From Brachypodium distachyon (lineage: Eukaryota; Streptophyta; Magnoliopsida; Poales; Poaceae), in the NCBI RefSeq assembly GCF_000005505.3, contig NC_016135.3, forward strand, positions 17,950,613 to 18,014,612: 64,000 nt of DNA. Reading direction: 5' to 3'. Numbering within the stretch: position 1 is the stretch's first letter; each line of letters starts with the position of its first letter. This document shows, in pieces, positions 56,400-64,000 of the stretch. The notes under the pieces are model-generated. The model saw nothing but the letters and a program-made list of their open reading frames with translations. It made no database searches and was not told the DNA's origin. The translations under genes and the position numbers were made by a program.

Positions 56400-58900
56400 A
56401 ATTAGCTAGTTTGTCTGTTGTGCGCGCGGTGCGGTCAGAGAAGAAGAAAAGCCTCATGTTGCTGTTAACTTGGTGTGCTTTTTATTAATTTGCTTGCATG
56501 CAACGAATCTTTGGACTGTGAGTTTGCGTTAACTGCGCGGCAGGGTAAACGAGGCAGATCGCTCGTCTCGGCTTTCCATGGAGGGGACAATATGCATCAG
56601 TAGGGCGCCATGAACTTAATACTACCACGCTACACCTACTCTACTTAGCTAGCTAGGTCAGTAAGTTCGTTGTACTCCTATCTTTCGCGGCGCTGCGTGG
56701 GCATTCCGGCCTTTACGTACGTACGACGAAGTTCATGGGCAAGGTGCCAGCTGGTTAAACCCACTTGTCATCGGTTTGGGCTCGAATCATAGATACAGTA
56801 TCTTAGAAGAATCTTCGAGTTCTTCCGAGAAGTTTATGGTCAGAGTGATGTTACTCCACTTACAAACAGTTAATGGTACTAGTACATTTGGGCTTTGCAA
56901 GTACTCCAAAAAATTGTTTTGAAGTTGATAATTAACTACAGTACAATTTATTTCAATGCTATTTTTTTTTAGGTTTAGGAGATCAATACTTTCGATTGGT
57001 CTTGCTCAAAAAAAAAAATACTTCGTGCTTTTTTTTCTCAAAAAAAAACTGTATACATCTTGTTACAGATGAGATATCCCATACGCTCACTTTAGAAGTC
57101 CATAACAAAACAAAAAAAAAACTCCGCACAATAGTGGCAAGCTAGTGCTAGCTAGATTCATCTGTTGGCCGTTGCATTCATAGCTCTGGGAAACTTAGGC
57201 GGTGATCGATGGAAGTTTCGTCCGGGCGTACGCTTCAGAGTTCAGAATGACTTGTTTGCCTTGCCCGATGCCCACCGTCGTGGCATCGTGGGCGCGCATG
57301 GTTTTCAGGCCATGCAGCACCAAACACAAGAGCCCGCGATCTCGCGCCTCATGCCGGAGAAGCGCCGTGGAGTACCGGAATTAACTGACCTACGAGCGTA
57401 CCTGCATCACATGCCTAGAGGGCTTGATCGCGAGCCGTCCGTTGACCCTATGCACTTCTATACGAGCTATTACATGTCGGTCGGTGATGTGATCGACGGA
57501 ACTAGTATGAAGCGAGAAATATATTCCTAGGTGTCTCTGCCTTAGGTGTTCGGCGAATTATTTTAACTGGCATGTTATAATCTCTATTATACACTATATT
57601 TTTTTAAAAAAAAATGGTATGATATCATCCACTCCCTCGGTCTCATATTAAGTGACTCAAATTTGCTCAAATATGAATGTATCTATATCCAAAAGCCTCT
57701 AAATACATATAATATTACGTCACTTAGTATGTGAAGGAGAAATTATTTTAGATCATCTGATCTATATTTGTTATTGTCCTGCTGATTCGTGCCAAACCAA
57801 CAAATAATGTAGTCTAACAATTATAAAAGTAAAGATCAAAACAAACTAATTAAGGCACCAACCCGTGCAGTAGTCTCATTGTGCAAGCCTTCTTCTCTTC
57901 TTTACTCCCTCTGTCTCCTTGCTCCTTCATCGATCATTCTACCTCGCCACTTCCACAATGCTTCTTAAATCCACTTTGTCCACCATAACCAGGGATGCAA
58001 GAGACATCTCGCCTATGGCCTGCTTCTAGGTCACAAGAGACATGCTAGTACAAAAATATTTTGCTCAAATCTTGACTTCAAATTTTAAGTTGGTCTCGAA
58101 GCGGGGAATGGGATCACACTTCCATCCCTATACATAACTACATCCTCTATACACTGCCTTGTCGGTTACATGATTTAGGCCTCTTACGAAACTTTTGTCG
58201 TTGGGTAAGCCATACACTTCACATGTTTCTAGCGGTTTACCTAGCGTCATCAAATGATACATGTCTTGAATAAGAATTTACAACACACTAGAACGCCCTC
58301 AGGGCAGGAAGTAGGAGCTACGACCAAATCATCCATGTGAGCCCAATCTTTTGGTGAGCCCCTCGAGGCGAGCATTGTCTAATCTTCTTCCTTCAGCTCA
58401 AAGGCGTATCTAGAAGGTGGAGAGGGTGTGGGCGACGACCCACACTGAAATTTCCACCCAACCCATATATTCCATAGTAATTTCCTTAAAAATTCTAACT
58501 TTGCCCAAAATCCATATAATCATCCGCGGCTGCTTCACCTCCCCCTTCTGCCCTCCCCATCTCTAGCTAGATCGATGAAAGTCGTGTGTTTGCTCCGAAA
58601 CACCGAGGAGCAAACATTCAATAGTAGCATTCCGTTTCTCTTTTCTTGAGGAAATACCATTTTCTATTAGTTATAACTATGTTGAAGCATTACTCTCTTT
58701 TCTCCGTGGAAATGTTGACGCATTACACAAACCTTGTCTGCTTGTCAGGACCGTGATCTATCTGGCCCGCCCGATGTGGAAGAGCTAACAAGATGTCACG
58801 AGTTCAACGCTATGGGCTAGGCCTGTCATCGAGCAACCCAACATACTAACCGAAGCCTAGCAAATGAGCCCAGATCGATAATGCCGTAGCCCATCCACTA
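56400..58900. other. Intergenic region between the PIP-like gene and the 58988 gene
   Basis: A 121-codon frame at 57165-57530 (DRWKFRPGVRFRVQND, later LMPEKRRGVPELTDLR) has mixed composition but no domain I recognise and no clear promoter; it may be a gene or repeat relic. One worn Stowaway lies at 57632-57740. The rest looks non-coding. Confidence 0.4.
57632..57740. mobile_element. Worn Stowaway MITE
   Basis: CTCCCTCGGTCTCATATTAA and right-end CACTTAGTATGTGAAGGAG; internal TGAATGTATCTATATCCAAA as in the copy at 5946. TA flanks are lost. Confidence 0.75.
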
Positions 58901-58987
58901 ATGACTGGCACCACGAATGGAAACCCGTTGAAAAGCCCACACTCCACCAGTCCACACGCCAGCCGAATCCAATCCACCAGCCAAAAA

Positions 58988-59476
58988 ATGGGCCTCAGCC
59001 CCTCGAAGCGGGTGGACGCGGCGCTCCGGCGGGCGCCGGCGTTCGCCGCCGCCTGCGACGCCGCCTTCGACCGCTGCCTGGCCGACGCCCAGCGCGCCTT
59101 CGAGGGCGTCCGCCCGTACCAGCTTGCCGACGCGTCCGCGCACCTCCACTCGGCGCTCCGGGCTTCCCTCCCGCTCGTCCGCCGCTGGGTGCCCTCGCCG
59201 CCCCCGCGCGCCCGCGTCGACGGCGCGCTGCGCGCCGCGGGGCTGGATGGCGCCGGGGAGCTCTCGCGGGAACAGTTCGGGGAGTTCGCCGCCGAGCTGT
59301 TCAGGGAGGCCGTGCTGGCGGGCGCGATGGGGGCGGCGCTCGTCCGCGCCCCGGCCGGCGCCGCCGGGATCGTCGGGGTGGGCGTCGTGTCCCGTGCCGG
59401 CGCCGGGGCCGTCGGGAGATTGGTCGCCGTCTATGCCGCCGGCGTCACCGCTGCTGTTTACCTGAGCTTGGGCTAG
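58988..59476 (+). CDS. Unknown plant protein with possible N-myristoylation start
   Basis: Intronless, GC-rich, 162 residues from MGLSPSKRVD; an in-frame ATG at 58901 would add 29 low-complexity residues, but the MG start is preferred because Gly2 with Ser6 fits an N-myristoylation signal and the leader before it is Ser/Thr-rich. The N-terminal two thirds look helical (ACDAAFDRCLADAQRAF, PYQLADASAHLHSAL, WVPSPPPRARVDGALRAAGL); the C-terminal third is Gly/Ala-rich and hydrophobic, ending VTAAVYLSLG, and could lie in a membrane. It resembles small plant proteins of unknown role, some loosely annotated as EF-hand-like, but I see no complete EF-hand loop. Function unknown. Confidence 0.7.
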   Translation: MGLSPSKRVDAALRRAPAFAAACDAAFDRCLADAQRAFEGVRPYQLADASAHLHSALRASLPLVRRWVPSPPPRARVDGALRAAGLDGAGELSREQFGEFAAELFREAVLAGAMGAALVRAPAGAAGIVGVGVVSRAGAGAVGRLVAVYAAGVTAAVYLSLG

Positions 59477-62400
59477 GTTTTCCCTGTGTTACGTCGTAAA
59501 TCTGATCAATAATCTTCTGCCACTCCGCTGTATTTCGCGTGGTAGCTTCTTGCATAGAGATTGCATACTAGTGATGGTCAGTAGAAAGTGAGACGCGCAC
59601 CGGTTGCTGTGTTCTTGTTACTCTGATGCTTCCATATCTTACATAGGAGTATTAAACTTGATGGATCATGGATGATGGATGTAATGGATCAATCATGAAG
59701 CTTTCTACTTCTGAGTAGCCACCACTGAAGTTTCATACACAGCGGAGAAAAATTCAGAACTTCAGATGTAAACATATGAAGTCCATATTGTGCTACAGCC
59801 TACCAGTACATTTAAAAAAAGTGCTCCCAGTTGGTAGCCTGAATTCTGAAGCCATGGGCGTTCATGGACCAAATTTGATGCTACATTTTCAGATGGGCCG
59901 AGCCTGGTAAGTGCTAACATGCCACTTCCAGAGCCCAGAGGGTGTACACAGCCTGGTTTACCTCTGCAACAAGTTTATTTAGGTCTTCACGCTTCGCTAA
60001 AAAAAAAAATTAGGTCTTCACGCAACAAGGGAACGTTGCTGCAGACAGCACTTAGCCAGTTTATCTAGAAGCACGAGGCTAATTCACCCGCCGTGAGTCC
60101 GTGACACCTCCAAGGAGGCAGTGAGTCGTGAAGAGAGCTCTGTCCAAGCAGAAGCGAACAGCTACGTTCTTTCACGGAGAGAAAAGAAAACCGTTCCTTT
60201 TCCTAAAGAATCTGTCTTAACGATCAACATTCCCTGTCAGAACCCAGAACCACTGTTCCCAAGTATACACATGCCGAACCTACGCAACTAAATGAGGCAA
60301 CGAAACATGAACCATACAGGACACGAATCACGATAATCCATCATTCATATCGTGCTGACGCTAGCTCCTCATCTTTTGCATCTGCTTACACGCATGCCTG
60401 CCGACCCAAGGCACAGGCCGAGCCGATCGAGCTGGAGGAAGAATATATCAGCTGTCCCAGCGAATGCGCTGTACCGTAGCGGTTGGTGGCCTGGTGCAGT
60501 CGAGTGCTCCACATGGGTCGTGCTAAAATTCATTCCACCCCCCCCCCCCCCCCACCCCACCACACACACACACCACTTGCGATCCCGAGAGAGACCGATG
60601 GCGTTGGCCTTCCGGGCTCTTCTTCGGCTCCTAGTAATATCGTCTTTTTGCAGCCAACCACGACGCCCACATGCTGCGTCTCCCCTGCTGTCTCCAGCCC
60701 TCCTCTCTATCTGTCTCCGTCTCCGCCATTGTCCGATCTCGCCGATTAAATTAGTATAGTCAGCCACGACAGACCGATACGCTAACACTAATTGCTCCCC
60801 GGTAGATGCTTCGTCATCGTATTGGTTGATTTTTTTTCTTCTAGTCTCGTGTTGATTGATGTTCATTTGACCGACCTGTTGATACCTCTTTCCCATGCTG
60901 TGATATGCCATCGTCTGCTGATTAATTCCCCCTGTCTCCGCACGATTCATGTACTATGACGTACGTACGGAGGCAGACCTTTGTTGTTGTGCAGTTGTAC
61001 TACACTGCCACTGGCACGAGTTCACTTCAGCTGCTGGGTAGTGGGTGTCATAAATTTCTGAGTTAAGTTGGCCTTGCCACTTGTTGAGCTAGATACGGCG
61101 GTGACTGTCATACTGCCGGAGTTGGGGCGTGTGGACTGCACGAGCTTGCTTAATTTACGCGGGTGAAATGGGGTAAGAATCTTTAGGTAGCCTACGAGGG
61201 AGGCAAGCGAATGACGCAGGTGAAATCTGAAAATGGGAGGCTCCGATCCGCACTTGGCCTCTTTCTCTTTTCAGTTCCGTGATCCCCTTTTGCTCAACTC
61301 GATCGATCTCGGTTGATCATCAGATCAACTTTCGGCTTCTCCCTTTTATTAGCCATCCCCACGCAGGGTGCTTGAAAGGAGAACATCCACGCGTAGAGGG
61401 ATGTTTGTACGTATACGGAAGCAGTCCTATCATGTGATCGAGACTGAGCGAGACTTTCTCACTTCATACGCCTTGCATTCTTGTGATTTCTCATTTCTGA
61501 TTTCTGCGTAGTATAAAACGAAAGCATTGAGATGCTAACTTAATTCCGGAGAGCTAATTGATTCCAAAATCTTGCTTAAAAATGATTCCTAGAACCGTCA
61601 GTGTTTTACTAGACATGAAGAATTCACTGCTGACTGGCACTGGTGCGGAAGCTCTCACATCCTCCGTGTGAAACAACGGAGTACTGCGTGGTATCTATAA
61701 TATCTATAAAGTTGATCTCCACCATCTTCATTAAATGTTTGCAAGCTTGACATGCAATATGTCCACATCACCATCCACATCATGAGTTGTAACCCATTAG
61801 AAATTCATTTTGGTGGTCCTTTCGAATTTAATATTTTGATAGTTAGGATTTTCATCTTCACGCTGGATATAAATATTTTACCAAATACACATATTTTCAT
61901 GATATGTATGTCACTCTTTCTAAGATCTGCAAACACACATATTTTGATGTTTATGTACATCAAAGTTACTCCTATAGCTATTATGAACGATAAATCGTTT
62001 TGTCCTACAATATTCATATTTTTTGCATTGAATCGTATTATTATCATTTGTTCATAACATCATATCTAGATGTGCATATAGAACTTTTCACAGCAACACG
62101 CGGGAAATCACCTAGTTAATCGAAATCGTATTGCCATTTTCCATGTGCGGTATCACCAGTGGTCGTGTAGTCAGCATGGTCGATGAGAATATCCATGACC
62201 TGCACAAATAGCATCAGAACGTGGTGCCGATCGAGTTGAAGAGAAAAAAAGGGGGCATTACCATTATTTATTTTGCATTTAATACCTTCCTTACTTTATC
62301 AGTGATATCCAATCATGTGATCACAGTGGCCTCAACTGACCACACCAGCTCCTCTTAAAATAGCAACATGCTGAACCATCGAATGAGGTTCCAACCATGC

Positions 62401-63183
62401 CGAGGCTTTAACTGGTGCATCACCGGTGCACCGACCACTCTAGGTGTAGCAAAGATCCGATAACGGCAAGTTAAGAGCAGCCGAAACATACTGAAAATTG
62501 ACACTTTCGAAACAGTGCACGCGGCGAGAGCTAGCTGAAGCGCTCATCGTGACGTCAAAGCTGCAGCACTCCAAACTTTTGATTTTTCTTTCCATTTACG
62601 ACTTCACCTTTTGCTTTCCGCCCGCGGTAGTGTCATCGCCTTACCGAAACTCACGATGATGGCGCGTGATGGTAACCTTCCATGGAGAGAACATGAACAG
62701 TATGAAAACAAAGTTTATAACTTTCTACGAAGTCAGGATCTGTAAATTGCCTCAGTCATAAAAGGATATTCTCACAATCGGCGTATGGTATATTTGATTT
62801 AGATGTGTTTCACCGAACGCGCCTTTTTTTACAGCACCGGACACCGGATGAGGCTCCATTAGTTTACGTTGATAGAAATTTGCATTTAATTGGAAGCAGC
62901 TTAAGTAGGTTAGGTGCAGATATCACATCGCTCCATAATGGAATACATACATAGGGGTGTTATGAAAGGACACTTACCACACATCAGGTAGGTGGCACGT
63001 CAGTCAGAATTAACTTTGTGAAATGCACGTCGGGGTTTTCTATATACAAATAATACGCGTCCGGTTGATATTGCAAGGTAGGTAGTAGGCTACACGCCAA
63101 AGCCACGATGATTTGATAAGTTAGTAAGGTTATTTGCAAAGTTAAAATGCATACATACGCATAGTCAGAAATAATTATTATCT
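59477..63183. other. Distal intergenic region, no gene supported
   Basis: Begins with the 3' region of the 58988 gene. A C16 run with adjoining (CA)n lies at 60538-60582. A short frame starting at 60599 (MALAFRALLRLLVIS...) follows it and has a signal-like start but only 53 codons and no domain. The remainder is AT-rich without recognised features. Confidence 0.45.
60538..60553. repeat. Poly(C) run of 16 followed by CA repeats
   Basis: C16, then ACCCCACCACACACACACAC. Simple-sequence tract in non-coding DNA. Confidence 0.9.
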
Positions 63184-63192
63184 GTCTTTAAG

Positions 63193-63794
63193 GAAGTAAG
63201 TCCATATCATAACCCTGTACTAACCACCGAGTTTAAATTATCCTAAACTTCAATACCGGTTAGAATACAACCGTCGACTATTTACATCATTTAAATCAGC
63301 CCCTATTGTAGCTAAAATATGTTTTTTTGCATACGTGCTAGATTTTAACCGAGTTGACTGCCACATTTCTTCTCAATCATTAGTCGGAATGCGATGAAAT
63401 TTTAACAGTAAGCTAACAACGTCACTTTATGATTTTCTGTAATTTTTCCAATTTTTTCTGGAAACTTTTTTTTTAATTCAAAATTTAAGCCAACATAATG
63501 GGTAAGTTGAGTTGGTCAAATTTTAACAGTAGGCTACCGATCGTTTTCCCAATGGAGCTGAAATTTTAATAATAAGTTGAGAACATGAATTTTGTTTTTC
63601 TCCATATTTTTCTAGACTGAAAAAATGTTAGTTGAGTTGGTCAAACCTGCCACGTATGTGAACCATCTTTTGGATGGGTGAGAGGGTAATTTAAATGGTA
63701 CGAATAGTCGGAGGTTGTGTTCTAAACTGGTATTGAAGTTCGGGGGTAATCTAAACTCAATGGTTAGTTTAGAGTTGTAATATGAACTTATCCC
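63193..63794. mobile_element. Mutator-type MITE with about 110-bp inverted repeats
   Basis: Left arm (GAAGTAAGTCCATATCATAA, then AACTTCAATACCGGTTAGAA) and right arm read in reverse complement (GGGATAAGTTCATATTACAA, then AACTTCAATACCAGTTTAGA) are similar over about 110 bases. A perfect 9-base direct repeat GTCTTTAAG lies on each side (63184-63192, 63795-63803), the length made by Mutator-type transposases. 602 bp, no transposase coding. Confidence 0.85.
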
Positions 63795-64000
63795 GTCTTT
63801 AAGTGCATAACTGCATATGTAGCAAAACATTTAGGATTGGTAATTTCTTCGTTATGTATGTGCAGTAGATTTTTGCAGAAATTCATAATTTGAACTATTG
63901 ATGTATTAGGTATCTATGTGCAATTGTTTTTGTATATGTCTGTCAGGAAAATAGGATATTCTTAGACGCACTTTCTAGGCTGCAATGTTAGGTTTAATGA

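Noticed and set aside
60369..60950. 193-codon minus-strand frame and a 53-codon + strand frame at 60599
   Set aside because: The minus frame runs through the poly(C)/(CA)n tract as poly-Gly and has no domain; the + frame is too short to support beyond a signal-like start.
1..64000. Search for tRNA, rRNA, microRNA precursors and CRISPR arrays
   Set aside because: Read through by eye on both strands; no cloverleaf or known mature microRNA was recognised, and the only regular repeat array (11870-13330) has no spacer structure. A tRNAscan/miRNA search would be more sensitive.

Overview
The window is nuclear DNA from a grass, most likely a pooid cereal of the wheat/barley type. The evidence is intron-containing genes with GT..AG junctions, GC-rich coding exons (strongest in the intron-poor genes), many Stowaway MITEs with the CTCCCTCCGT terminal repeat and TA target sites, an Au-type SINE, and several 5'-truncated LINE 3' ends. 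I saw no bacterial operons, CRISPR arrays, rRNA or tRNA genes. The species is inferred, not shown.

Layout. (1) 1-32561: a four-gene tandem array of NRT1/PTR (NPF) membrane transporters, all on the + strand. Gene A (136-2183) is cut by the left edge; gene B is 5189-10490, C is 20884-24519 and D is 28691-32561. A/B and C/D are two sister pairs, and each pair also shares flanking non-coding sequence. B, C and D have the same five-exon structure, with exon 1 of 88 bp and exon 3 of 441 bp. Between B and C lie a degenerate 21-22 bp minisatellite (about 11870-13330), a non-coding GC-rich repeat that recurs inverted upstream of D, and a small two-exon gene or gene fragment that I do not recognise (17434-18757). 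(2) 33202-37227: two minus-strand chitin-binding genes. One is a secreted protein with only a hevein domain; the other is a complete class IV GH19 chitinase with one intron. (3) 39497-53781: four + strand tandem genes for DUF642 secreted cell-wall proteins (E, F, G, H). They share a short signal-peptide exon followed by two galactose-binding-like halves, but their introns differ sharply. (4) 55987-56235, minus: a small secreted precursor ending in a PIP/PIPL-type immune peptide motif. (5) 58988-59476, +: a conserved-looking intronless gene of unknown function with a possible N-myristoylation start. The last 4.5 kb appear non-coding and end with a Mutator-type MITE.

How they fit together. The window is a run of locally duplicated families (transport, chitin binding, cell-wall DUF642). 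The chitinase, the hevein-only protein and the PIP-like peptide all point to apoplastic defence, but nothing shows that they are co-regulated. Mobile elements date some events: LINE pieces sit in gene D and its upstream region but not at the matching sites in the C copy, so they arrived after the C/D duplication. All exon models were built by eye from splice sites, reading phase and comparison among the paralogues. No alignment or database search was run.
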